Positions 36,116 through 44,658 of a stretch of 64,000 bases of DNA are shown here, piece by piece; position 1 is the stretch's first letter; each line of letters opens with the position of its first letter. The notes beneath the pieces are model-generated. The model was given only the letters and a program-made list of their open reading frames with translations, did no database searches and was not told the origin of the DNA. Origin of the DNA: Zophobihabitans entericus (GTDB taxonomy: Bacteria; Pseudomonadota; Gammaproteobacteria; Enterobacterales; Orbaceae); NCBI RefSeq assembly GCF_011745665.1, contig NZ_CP050253.1, positions 1,773,418-1,837,417 on the forward strand. The letters are read 5' to 3'. Both the position numbers and the translations under genes were made by a program.

Positions 36116-38350
36116 TTAGAATGAGATATTCGTTCCTAAGAAGAAAGTTCTACCCGGTTCGTTATAAGTTGCAGCGCCGGCACCATCAATAGTGATAACA
36201 CCCAAATTATTAGTGACAGCAGCAGAGTTACCGGAGCGGAACAGACGTTTATCAAACAGATTATCTACCCCAAAGCTGACGGAAATATGGTCATTAAACT
36301 TATATTGTCCACTCATATTAAAGATAGAATAAGGGCTAAGTTCGTGAGCGGAACTGCCTGTCACCGGATTACCATTAAAGTCATATTTTTTCGGTGTTTG
36401 TCTGCCATACCATGTCAGTGAGGCAAGTAAAGAGAGCTCCTCTGTAGCCTGCCAGTTTACCGATGAATTTAGGGTAAATTTAGGAGTGATAGAGAGATAA
36501 TCGCCGGTTTGCTTATTTTTAGAGGTTAACATCCAGGTAATATTGTTACTCCATTTAATGGTGCTTGTGACCGGAATAGTGACGTTACCTTCTAAACCTT
36601 CAACTAATGCTTTTGGAACATTCTCCCACTGGAAAATATTGGCATTAGAGCCGCCAGTGGCTTGCCCAATTGGAGAGATACCTGATTCAATTTTATCGCG
36701 ATAATCATTACGGAAATAAGTGATTCCGGCGACTAAGCCTTCGTTATTGTGAAACTCTAAACCAATTTCTTTATTAACACTTGTCTCTGCTTTAAGGTCA
36801 TCATTACCAATTAAGTAACAGCTCTGAGTGCTACCACCATAACAACCCTGACCGCGGCTAAACAGCAGATAATTAGGATTGGTCTGATATAAGTTAGGTG
36901 ACTTGTAAGATCTTGCGATCCCCAGTTTTAACGTAAAGTAGCTCCCCAGTTCCTGAGACAGGTTTAATGCCGGGCTCCAGTTACTGCCTGATACACTATG
37001 ATGATCAAAACGCAGTGCAGGTGTTAGCATGGTTGTTGGGGTTAACTCCATATTATTTTCCACAAATACTGCGTAAGAAGTGGCTGAACTGGTTGGGGAA
37101 CGATTTGCTCCATCAATCCAGCCAATAGTGCCGCCTTCTGTTGTAGACTGTGTATAAGAAGTGGGATCTTTCATACGCTGATAGCTATATTCTGCACCGA
37201 CTGTCAGCATCTGTGGGACGACCCAGTCAAGTGGAATGTCTGTTTCATTATGGACAGTGATGTTGTTTAAGGTGATATTACTAAAATCTCTGGATGAAAA
37301 TATGCCTTCCGTTCCACCGGCTAAGCCTTCTTTCAGACGATCATTACGGGTATTTTCATATTGAATATAACTTAATGAGCTCACGCCATTATCCCAGTTA
37401 CCGCGGTGGGTGATAGCATAGTTTTGACGATAAAGTCGGTTAGTTTCCCGATCATACATACTTTTAACAATCGCATTTGTATTGGTATTTTGTGTATCAC
37501 CAGTATAGATATTACCTTGTCTGCTGACGCCAGCTTCAAACTCCAGTGACTGACTATCAGTGATATCCCAACGTAACAGGCCGTTTATATCTTTATTTCT
37601 GACACCTTCACGCCCGGCCGGGAAGGTACCAGCATAAGCCCCGATTCGGTTTGATTCATGACCCTGATTAATATCCCAGTCATCGGCCTGAGTTTTATTA
37701 ATGTTACCGTAAAGACGGAAACTTAAATTATCGGTAAGGCCGCCAGAGAGGATCATATTAAGACGTCTGGTTGCACCTTCTTCACTGTGCTGAGGGGCAT
37801 TGATGTAGCTATTGATCGAACCATGAAATTCGCCGGTTGGCTGTTTAGTAATAATGTTCACCACACCACCCGCTGCACCATCACCATAACGGGCGGCAGC
37901 AGGGCCACGGATAACATCAATACGTTCAACTAATTCAGCGGGTACCCAGTTAGTATCTCCTCTGGTATCTCGTTCACCGCGCCAGCCATAACGAACTGAC
38001 ATACGACTTTTTACCGGTTTTCCATCAATAAGTATTAAGGTGTTTTCCGGCCCCATGCCTCGAATATCAATTTGTCTATTATTACCACGTTGACCACTGG
38101 TTGAGTTTCCGGTCAGATTGACGCCTGGCATAGTTCTAATAATCTCAGATAGATCGTTTTTAGGTGGTAATAGTTGAATATCTTCAGAGGTGATAACCGA
38201 AGCGCCTAAAGCTTGTCGGGTTTGTTCGGCAGCAGTGATCACCATAACGTCTTCTGATTCAATGCTCATATCGTCCTGTGCTGCAACAGCATAGCTAAAA
38301 TTTACACTTAATAATAAGGTGAATAAATGGGAGGGTTTGAGTTTTTTCAT
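36116..38350 (-). CDS. FepA/BfeA-type TonB-dependent catecholate siderophore receptor
   Basis: Outer-membrane receptor for ferric catecholate siderophores. The start at ATG 38350 (MKKLKPSHLFTLLLSVNFSY) gives 744 residues (E. coli FepA 746). A signal peptide ends near AVA; a TonB box-like DVMVITA follows. The plug contains RQIDIRGMGPENTLILIDGK, SVRYGWRGERDTRGDTNWVP and RIDVIRGPAAARYGDGAAGG, which are diagnostic of the FepA/PfeA/IroN group. The C-terminus ends in F. A good Fur box overlaps its promoter. It is divergent from a siderophore-esterase-like gene. Confidence 0.92.
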   Translation of the reverse strand: MKKLKPSHLFTLLLSVNFSYAVAAQDDMSIESEDVMVITAAEQTRQALGASVITSEDIQLLPPKNDLSEIIRTMPGVNLTGNSTSGQRGNNRQIDIRGMGPENTLILIDGKPVKSRMSVRYGWRGERDTRGDTNWVPAELVERIDVIRGPAAARYGDGAAGGVVNIITKQPTGEFHGSINSYINAPQHSEEGATRRLNMILSGGLTDNLSFRLYGNINKTQADDWDINQGHESNRIGAYAGTFPAGREGVRNKDINGLLRWDITDSQSLEFEAGVSRQGNIYTGDTQNTNTNAIVKSMYDRETNRLYRQNYAITHRGNWDNGVSSLSYIQYENTRNDRLKEGLAGGTEGIFSSRDFSNITLNNITVHNETDIPLDWVVPQMLTVGAEYSYQRMKDPTSYTQSTTEGGTIGWIDGANRSPTSSATSYAVFVENNMELTPTTMLTPALRFDHHSVSGSNWSPALNLSQELGSYFTLKLGIARSYKSPNLYQTNPNYLLFSRGQGCYGGSTQSCYLIGNDDLKAETSVNKEIGLEFHNNEGLVAGITYFRNDYRDKIESGISPIGQATGGSNANIFQWENVPKALVEGLEGNVTIPVTSTIKWSNNITWMLTSKNKQTGDYLSITPKFTLNSSVNWQATEELSLLASLTWYGRQTPKKYDFNGNPVTGSSAHELSPYSIFNMSGQYKFNDHISVSFGVDNLFDKRLFRSGNSAAVTNNLGVITIDGAGAATYNEPGRTFFLGTNISF

Positions 38351-38390
38351 GGTTAAGTATATTGTCCATAATAGTGAAGATAGGGACACT

Positions 38391-38423
38391 ATTGTATTTA
38401 ATTGCAAATAATAATCAATATCA
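38391..38423 (-). promoter_or_regulatory. Fur box and promoter of the siderophore receptor gene
   Basis: On the minus strand TGATATTGATTATTA (38423-38409) matches the 7-1-7 Fur consensus TGATAAT-N-ATTATCA at 12 of the 14 arm positions. TTGATT (38418-38413), a 16-bp spacer and TACAAT (38396-38391) form a promoter overlapping it, so Fur would repress in iron-replete cells. Confidence 0.75.
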
Positions 38424-38482
38424 TTTGTATTCTTAAATAATAAAAATATGGTATACTTAGCTTTAAACTAAGATGTTATTAA

Positions 38483-38497
38483 TAGATATGATTATCA
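38483..38497 (+). promoter_or_regulatory. Candidate second Fur half-site upstream of the esterase gene
   Basis: TAGATATGATTATCA keeps one perfect Fur arm (ATTATCA) but a poor second arm. It lies about 65 bases before the esterase ATG and could give that gene its own iron control. Confidence 0.35.
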
Positions 38498-38563
38498 ACG
38501 ATTTTTGGGTTGTAGTTCAAAGAGACAATTCAAAAGACCAAGGTAATAATCAGATAAGAGTTA

Positions 38564-39523
38564 TTGAATATGCTGCTTTTTCGCCATTATATTATCGTTG
38601 TGCTCACGACTTTACTTTTTCTATCTGGTTGTATGGATAAGCAAAAGGATGCTGTGATGCCATTTACTATTGCTGGAAGTCAGGTTGATACTTTCCATTC
38701 ACAGACTAATGGTGATTACCAGATTATGATTTATCAGCCAAATCAGACTACACCAAAAGGGGGATGGCCGGTTATTTACTTGTTAGATGGTAAGAGCTTT
38801 TTTTCTTCTGCTGTTGCAATAACACAAAATCAAAGTTGTCCTAAATGTTTACTGCAAGAAGGCATTATTGTGGCTATTGATTATCCACAAACCAGCCGGC
38901 GTGAGCTGGACTATTTACCCAAACCCGATGAATTTGTGCCAGAAGTTCTCCCTAATGGCAAAATGAATATTCCTGCGCAATATGGTGGGGCTGATGCTTT
39001 TTTAGCTTTTATCCGAGATGAGCTAAAACCAAACATTGAACAAAGATTTACGGTAAATAAAGATAAGCAAACTCTGTTTGGTCATTCTTATGGTGGATTA
39101 TTTGCACTGCATACGCTTTTTTCAGCACCAGAAATGTTTAATAACTACATTATTGTCAGTCCATCGATTTGGTTCAGTGACCGCTATATTTTAAAAGAGT
39201 CACAGCAATTTATCGACAATAAAGCAGGACTTTCTCATTTAACTCAGCCTATTCATTTAATCATGTCTGTTGGAGGTTTAGAGCAATCGCTCAAAGGGCA
39301 TGAAGTGTTTACCTCTGAGCAAGAAAAAGCCCAAAGATTACAACATTTTCAAAACAGAAGGGTGATTGATAATGCTCGCGATCTTGTTACTAGTTTGCAA
39401 CAAGCTGAACTGCCTAACTTTTTTAGTCAGTTCACTATTTACGAAGGACAAATTCATCAGACAGCCCCTCTTATTGCCTTACAAGATGGTCTGCAAATCA
39501 TTTTTAAGAAAAGACTTAATTAG
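38564..39523 (+). CDS. Lipoprotein esterase of the IroE/Fes-like alpha/beta hydrolase family
   Basis: Predicted periplasmic, probably lipid-anchored, serine esterase of 319 residues. The N-terminus has a lipobox LSGC (Cys at about residue 23). The nucleophile elbow GHSYGG is near residue 168, and WPVIYLLDGKSFF and IVVSPSIWFSDRYI resemble the esterase D/IroE group that trims cyclic catecholate siderophores. The catalytic His is probably in EGQIHQTAP. The divergent FepA-type receptor supports a role in processing imported ferric siderophores; this is inference from context. Its 3' end overlaps the convergent next gene by 8 bases. Confidence 0.85.
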   Translation: MNMLLFRHYIIVVLTTLLFLSGCMDKQKDAVMPFTIAGSQVDTFHSQTNGDYQIMIYQPNQTTPKGGWPVIYLLDGKSFFSSAVAITQNQSCPKCLLQEGIIVAIDYPQTSRRELDYLPKPDEFVPEVLPNGKMNIPAQYGGADAFLAFIRDELKPNIEQRFTVNKDKQTLFGHSYGGLFALHTLFSAPEMFNNYIIVSPSIWFSDRYILKESQQFIDNKAGLSHLTQPIHLIMSVGGLEQSLKGHEVFTSEQEKAQRLQHFQNRRVIDNARDLVTSLQQAELPNFFSQFTIYEGQIHQTAPLIALQDGLQIIFKKRLN

Positions 39524-40148
39524 GCTCATTATTAGGTGCATGACCCCATAACAGAGACTGAGACGGAAATTCTGGCACTTGGATATAGCTGATTTTCCAC
39601 CTTCCATTGATCTCTAGTTTTTTTAAGTAGAGGCTAATTTCTTGAGGCTGGCTATCTGTCTTAATAGTGACGATGATTTGTTGGTCATCCTTTATTACTG
39701 TATCTATTCTTGCATCTTCTCCAAGTTTAAAAGGCAGCGCATCATGTTGTCTGGCAGCGTTAAACAAATAATCTAAGTAAAGATTTAGATCAAGAATTGA
39801 TTCTATATTAGACATATTGGCTGTTTGTTTTAGCGTCTCATCTATTTCAGTACTTTTTTCCGGGAAGAACGGAAGAATATCAAGACGATAAAAAGCTTTG
39901 TGAATCAATGCCTGTTGTGTATCCGGATGAAGCAAAATATAAAAAGTAATGTAATCAGCACTCCGCCAGGCAGAAATAAACGCCAGTGATGTTGACTCGG
40001 GCGTACTAAAATCTATGGCTTCATAATAAGTACGAGCATTATTTTTATAAATAGAGTCAGTTTCAGAAGGCTTAATAAAGTTAAATAATATGAAAGAAAT
40101 GATACCAATAAGTATGAGTAACAGAGCGGCGTTTATAGATTTCTTCAT
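39516..40148 (-). CDS. Membrane-anchored protein of unknown function
   Basis: Unrecognised protein of 210 residues. One N-terminal hydrophobic segment (about residues 7-26, ALLLILIGIISFILFNFI) suggests an inner-membrane anchor or uncleaved signal. The rest is soluble and looks like an NTF2/SnoaL- or DUF4864-like helix-sheet region (ESTSLAFISAWRSADYITFY, ending GRWKISYIQVPEFPSQS); this is only an impression. It is convergent with the esterase gene, with an 8-base overlap of the coding ends. It is the last host-like gene before the surface-protein region. Confidence 0.6.
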   Translation of the reverse strand: MKKSINAALLLILIGIISFILFNFIKPSETDSIYKNNARTYYEAIDFSTPESTSLAFISAWRSADYITFYILLHPDTQQALIHKAFYRLDILPFFPEKSTEIDETLKQTANMSNIESILDLNLYLDYLFNAARQHDALPFKLGEDARIDTVIKDDQQIIVTIKTDSQPQEISLYLKKLEINGRWKISYIQVPEFPSQSLLWGHAPNNEPN

Positions 40149-40399
40149 TGTATATTATCCGACTTTACTTTTTAAAAATTGATTCTAGCTTAATTTAACA
40201 GCTGATTGAAGAAAGATTTAAGTTAGATAAGAGTAAAAGTTCTCTTGTCATCTTTTAGATTCGTTAACTACTTTTAATATAAAAAGTAGTAAGATGTCAT
40301 ACTTTCTGCTACAGAAAGTAAATATCCACATCATTTTCATACTCCAATTACTGACTATATTTTACTACTCTCACAATTCTTTGATGTACATTTTAAATT
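40149..40399. other. AT-rich spacer before the surface-protein region
   Basis: About 250 bases with no credible gene. It holds the 5' flank of the minus-strand membrane protein and the upstream side of the shared promoter element. Short inverted repeats around 40255-40330 (ACTTTTAATATAAAAAGT and ACTTTCTGCTACAGAAAGT) are visible, with no known role. Confidence 0.5.
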
Positions 40400-40503
40400 G
40401 AAATAAACGATCAATAAATTACATTCAATAGTTTTATTCTATTATTTTGTATTGAATTGATCGGTACAAACAATTTTTTTTAATCCGCTTAACCTTCTAT
40501 AAT
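40400..40503 (+). promoter_or_regulatory. Shared surface-regulon promoter, copy 1
   Basis: Left element GAAATAAACGATCAAT (40400-40415), right element ATTGATCGGTACAAACAAT (40456-40474) followed by seven T in all, then a perfect TATAAT (40498-40503). There is no -35 consensus in the position expected, where the sequence is a T-run, so an activator bound at the elements is likely. Copies 2 and 3 share sequence and spacing. The leader to the ATG at 40588 is about 78 bases. Confidence 0.8.
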
Positions 40504-40587
40504 CCTAAAAAATTATTATTAATAATTAACTGGTTGTGGCGTTATTAGATAATAAGTTTTGATATTAATTAAAATAAAAGTATAAAA

Positions 40588-42072
40588 ATGGAATGGAAAG
40601 GAATGGTACAAAATAAAATAGCAGTAAATCGGTTTTATCATAACAAATCAAAATATTATCTTGGTACGGTACAGATAATCGGCCTGTCTGGGCTACTTTT
40701 ATCAGGGGCTACCGAAGCAGTCATATCCGCTCACACTATATTCACAATAGAGGGGACTAAGCCTTATATACAGTTAATTGATGGTAGCGGCAATGTAACT
40801 GGCGATCTTATGACTTTAGAGCAGTTAGTTGGGTTTACCATGCCAGGCAGTAGTGGAACCATCCAAAAAGAAGCCAGCGATTCTACAACCAACGGTGGTG
40901 CTGTTATCGTAGCTCCAGCAGGGATGAAATTTAGTGATGTAGTGACTCTGGTTAAAGCTGATGGTGTTGCTTATGGAATTGTCAGTGCAAATGCTGCCGA
41001 CAGCGATGGAGATGCCAATAATAACGCAGGAACTATTATTGGGAATATGAAAGCCACATGGTATAACGATTACAGCATGGTGACTGATCTTGACGAAGAA
41101 TTATCTGATTGTGGTGGACCATATAAATTAATCATTGAAGCCAATAATGTCAGTGTTGAAACGGCTTATGGTGATCCAAAGAGTAATACTTATGGTAGCC
41201 AGGCTCCAATTACTTATACCTTTCATTCAAGTGGATTCCCAAAACTTTGTTATATCATGACTGGCAGTCCTACTGCTTTTCCTACATCTGGTGCTCCGGG
41301 GGAAAATAGTAAATATCCAGCAACAGGCTATAACCCTGATCTATGGGTAAGGTTTACTGGCTTTTCAATCGAGAAAATAAATGCAGCTGGTTTAGCCTAT
41401 CCTACTACGGGTTTTAATAAGGCTAAATTAATGTTTATAGCATCCGGATATAGCATGGAGCACAGTTCTATATATCGATGTACGACAACAAGCCCATGGA
41501 TAGAGTTATCTTCCAGAGGAGGTGTCGGGCAAAACTGTGTTGTTTCATATAATACAGTCAATAAACCGACAACGCCGGCGGTGATTAATTTGGAATACTA
41601 TGATGGCACCAGTTGGACTCAAAAAGACAGCTATACCATTCCGGCTCCAACAACATGGGCTGTCGTAAAAGGACTTTACGCTTATGCAGATAACGCTTTA
41701 GCTTCGGCAGCAACAGCATTCCCTGCGGCATCTATGTGTAAAGATGGTACAACCACTAGTGTCACCACTTTAGCCGAGGCTAACACTTATTTGTTTACTC
41801 GTCAGGAATTGAGTAATGTTCCATCTGCTACCGGAACACCTGTTTATAATATTAATGAACAACTTGCCAGAGATATTGATGGAACATTTGCAGGAGAGTG
41901 GGGCTCATTAAATGAGACTTATTATCCAGGCTCTGGACTGGCAACCAATGATGCTTCATTTACCTGGACAGGTGAGTCGTTCAGTGATTATCAACAGGTT
42001 GTGTATTCTCACTATGCAGGATACTCATATAACTATGGCCTACGGTCTCAGTTAACTACAATTTGTCGGTAG
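40588..42072 (+). CDS. Secreted protein, paralogue A, with cysteine-bounded C-terminal module
   Basis: Unrecognised 494-residue exported protein. A long N-terminus precedes a hydrophobic export segment (about residues 30-46, TVQIIGLSGLLLSGATEAV). The middle has AYGDPKSNTYGSQAPITYTF and a YNPDLWVRF segment. The last 130 residues share CKDGTTTSVTT, RDIDGTFAGEWGSL and a terminal CR with the next gene; the cysteines of CKDG and CR may close a disulfide. This module resembles invasin/intimin-type lectin-like tips, which is tentative. No anchor or barrel is present, so it is probably periplasmic or released. A later ATG (40603) is possible. Confidence 0.75.
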   Translation: MEWKGMVQNKIAVNRFYHNKSKYYLGTVQIIGLSGLLLSGATEAVISAHTIFTIEGTKPYIQLIDGSGNVTGDLMTLEQLVGFTMPGSSGTIQKEASDSTTNGGAVIVAPAGMKFSDVVTLVKADGVAYGIVSANAADSDGDANNNAGTIIGNMKATWYNDYSMVTDLDEELSDCGGPYKLIIEANNVSVETAYGDPKSNTYGSQAPITYTFHSSGFPKLCYIMTGSPTAFPTSGAPGENSKYPATGYNPDLWVRFTGFSIEKINAAGLAYPTTGFNKAKLMFIASGYSMEHSSIYRCTTTSPWIELSSRGGVGQNCVVSYNTVNKPTTPAVINLEYYDGTSWTQKDSYTIPAPTTWAVVKGLYAYADNALASAATAFPAASMCKDGTTTSVTTLAEANTYLFTRQELSNVPSATGTPVYNINEQLARDIDGTFAGEWGSLNETYYPGSGLATNDASFTWTGESFSDYQQVVYSHYAGYSYNYGLRSQLTTICR

Positions 42073-42567
42073 TATGAACATTATATAATTTATCAGGTTT
42101 TATTTGTAAATGATAAAGTCTTAATTTTATAATATATTGATTTATTTGAATAAATTTTTTGGGTTTATGTTTAGTCTCTGAACTCAGATTGTAAGATGAC
42201 TATTTATAAACAGATATCAGGAGGTTATGAGATATATTTTTCTTGTTTTGAGTTTTCCCATCCAATTTTGCCTCATTATTTGATGAGGCCTTTTTTTATG
42301 TTGAGTCACTTTCCTGTTTTACCCAATATATAAATAAATGACTGGCAATATTCGCAAGTTCTTTAGAACGTGTAGTTCATTTTTTATAGATTATGCTGAA
42401 TTTTCCTATCTGTCACTGATACTAAAATAAAGTTAAGTAAATTTTATGCTTTAGTGGATAAATTTTATTTATTCAATAAGTTAATTGAAAATTAATTTAT
42501 AGAGTAGATATATTTTTTTCATGCTCATTAAGCCTTTTTAAGATTATATTTAAAATATAAATATATC
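42073..42567. other. Intergenic region between the paralogues
   Basis: It contains a G-rich AGGAGG (42219-42224), a terminator (42270-42297), then about 270 bases of AT-rich DNA with no supported gene. A possible 18-codon frame at 42227 has only 2 bases between AGGAGG and ATG and no counterpart after the other genes, so it is not called. Confidence 0.5.
42270..42297 (+). terminator. Terminator after paralogue A
   Basis: GCCTCAT (42270-42276) pairs with ATGAGGC (42283-42289) around a 6-base loop and is followed by C and seven T. The stem sequence recurs after paralogue B. Confidence 0.9.
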
Positions 42568-42671
42568 GAAATAAACGATCAATATTATTTATTTAATAGT
42601 TTTAATCTATTATGTTTATTGTTATTGATCGGTATAAACGATTTTTTTTAAATGTATTTAACTTTTATAAT
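42568..42671 (+). promoter_or_regulatory. Shared surface-regulon promoter, copy 2
   Basis: Left element GAAATAAACGATCAAT (42568-42583) is identical to copy 1. Right element ATTGATCGGTATAAACGAT (42624-42642) is followed by eight T in all, then TATAAT (42666-42671). The distances left-to-right (56) and right-to-TATAAT (42) are identical to copy 1. The leader to the ATG at 42771 is about 93 bases. Confidence 0.82.
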
Positions 42672-42770
42672 TTGAAAAATTATTGTTAAAAATCAAAAAA
42701 TTATAATAAATTCGTAATGAATTGACTTATCGTTTATAACAGATAATTATAAGATCTAGGAAAAAAATTA

Positions 42771-44210
42771 ATGTTTAAAAATAGCACAAACTCACTTCAA
42801 GAATATGGCAGTAAATTAAGAAGTCTTGCAGAAATATCTTCTCAACAAAAAGTACAATGGAATCATAATAGTCGTTCTTTACTTGCGCCCATTTTATTAA
42901 CAGGTTTAATTTTAGTTGTTTTGCCTTGTTATGCTTCTTTATCTACCAGTACCGCCAAAACTATTCAGGGGAGAGAACCAGAATTAAGTTTTGATAATGG
43001 TAATTCTATGGCAAGTAATCTGGATTATTTACTCAGCTTTGAGATGCCTGATGGCGCAGGTGATATAACAGTAATATCACCTACGACAAATGAAATTAAT
43101 GTGACCTCTTTTTACACCTTTGAGCAGTTTGTGACGAAAGTCTCTGCTGATGGTATTGGTCATGAATTATCACCGACTTATTATTATGATACTGATGGAG
43201 ATACCCCGCATTTAACAACACCAGTAGCAGGATCTTTAACCGCAACTTGGAGTTATGTGGCTGCTGATGGCACAACCAAAATAATAACAGCTGATGAGCT
43301 TAGTGAACCATTTAATGGTTGTAATGCCCCTTACACACTAACAATTACAGCAAATGATCTTAAAGCCTTGTCAGCATATGGTGATCCTATGAGTAAGGCT
43401 TATGACAATCAAAGTACGTCCTATACGGTAAATGTCACCGATTATCGAATATGTTATGCCCGACCGGCCGAAATGACAGTGATATCTAACTGCTCTGTTG
43501 CTGGTAACTGTACGTATGAGTCTGGTTACAATCCGTCAGTATTTACACCAGGTGCAGGGTTCTCTCCAAATTCAGCAATAACGTTTCCTACTACGGGTTT
43601 TGATCAGGCTGAATTTAGATTAGTCATGAGCAGTAATCAAAGCGATTATATCTATACTTCAAGTAACCCTGCTATTGTTTCAATTGATGGTAATGGCGAT
43701 GTCACATTACATTCAACGAGTAAACCAGTTTTACCCCTGAATATCACATTGACAGCAACACCAAATGATACAACTTATCCTGCTCAAACATACAGTTTTA
43801 GTATTGTGAAGTGGGCCAGGGCACTGGGTGAATCCACTTACGCTAATTCCATATTATCTACTGCAACAGCCTTTCCTGCTGCCTCAATGTGTAAAGATGG
43901 CACAACAACGAGTGTGACAACAGCTGAAGAAGCAGAAACGTACTTTTTTGCCAGATCTGATTTTACCAATACACCTAAAGTGATGAGTAATGGACTTAAT
44001 GGTTATTTTACGCGAGATATTGATTCAACGTTTATGGGGGAGTGGGGAAATTTATATGGCGGTTATCCGGCAGCTACAGGGTTTAAAATGCGAAATGTTG
44101 CTTGGGCTAGCGAATCACGAGATGATGGTCAGCAGTTTGGTGTCAATATTGCCAGAGGGCAAGTTGGGGTGCCCCCAGTAAATGGTTTATTTACAGTAGT
44201 ATGTCGCTAA
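42771..44210 (+). CDS. Secreted protein, paralogue B, with Ig-like and cysteine-bounded modules
   Basis: Unrecognised 479-residue exported protein, paralogous to the gene upstream. The export segment is about residues 39-58 (LLAPILLTGLILVVLPCYAS). The middle shares SAYGDPMSKAYDNQSTSYTV with paralogue A. A probable group 2 bacterial Ig-like fold follows (about 285-360, YIYTSSNPAIVSIDGNGDV). The C-terminal module has MCKDGTTTSVTTAEEAETYF, RDIDSTFMGEWGNL, WASESRDDGQQFGV and a final VVCR, resembling the lectin-like end of invasin-family adhesins. AGGA lies 9 bases before the ATG. Divergence from A outside the shared motifs suggests an old duplication. Confidence 0.77.
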   Translation: MFKNSTNSLQEYGSKLRSLAEISSQQKVQWNHNSRSLLAPILLTGLILVVLPCYASLSTSTAKTIQGREPELSFDNGNSMASNLDYLLSFEMPDGAGDITVISPTTNEINVTSFYTFEQFVTKVSADGIGHELSPTYYYDTDGDTPHLTTPVAGSLTATWSYVAADGTTKIITADELSEPFNGCNAPYTLTITANDLKALSAYGDPMSKAYDNQSTSYTVNVTDYRICYARPAEMTVISNCSVAGNCTYESGYNPSVFTPGAGFSPNSAITFPTTGFDQAEFRLVMSSNQSDYIYTSSNPAIVSIDGNGDVTLHSTSKPVLPLNITLTATPNDTTYPAQTYSFSIVKWARALGESTYANSILSTATAFPAASMCKDGTTTSVTTAEEAETYFFARSDFTNTPKVMSNGLNGYFTRDIDSTFMGEWGNLYGGYPAATGFKMRNVAWASESRDDGQQFGVNIARGQVGVPPVNGLFTVVCR

Positions 44211-44658
44211 CGTTATTTTAATCAACAATTGGTATGTTAAAGATACTTAGCCTACGCAAATTAAATCTTAGGTTTTGATATTGAAGTGCTATTTTAGCAA
44301 TAAATAAAAAGGTGAAAGATATATAGTTTTTGGTTTCATAATATTTTCGGCTCAGTCGCGCCTCATCAATTATGTGATGAGGCTTTTTCATAGTGATATA
44401 AGATGACAGTAATAAAGAAACCTATGCTTTTTTATGTAAATTTTATATAGCTTCCATTCATCGATACATATATTCATTCCTTCTTTTGATTATAAAACTG
44501 AAATACGCTGTTTTGATATTTAATCATTATTGCAATATATGAAACATTGTTTTTTAAATATATCAATTTCAGCAATAAAATAATTCAGCTATGATGTACC
44601 TACAAAGATAAAGGTCTTTCTTATTATTAATGCTTTCTTACTCGCAAGGAGTCCAATC
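44211..44658. other. Intergenic region paralogue B-ilvC
   Basis: It contains an AGGTGAAAGATATAT segment (44310-44324) resembling the one after paralogue A, a terminator (44360-44388), and about 270 bases of AT-rich DNA with the ilvC promoter, for which I see no clear boxes. The ribosome site AAGGAG is 7 bases before the ilvC ATG. No ilvY regulator gene is adjacent. Confidence 0.5.
44360..44388 (+). terminator. Terminator after paralogue B
   Basis: GCCTCATCA (44360-44368) pairs with TGATGAGGC (44375-44383), 6-base loop, then five T. Confidence 0.9.

Noticed and set aside
40457-40470. FNR or ArcA-type reading of the shared promoter element (TTGAT-N4-ATCAA-like)
   Set aside because: The right arms are ACAAA, ATAAA and ATAAA rather than ATCAA, and the centre is about 5 bp (half a turn) off the class II position relative to the -10. 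The left element does not fit the motif either.
42227-42283. Possible 18-codon leader peptide after AGGAGG (MRYIFLVLSFPIQFCLII)
   Set aside because: Only two bases separate AGGAGG from the ATG, the frame runs into the terminator stem, and the equivalent regions after the other two surface genes have no such frame.
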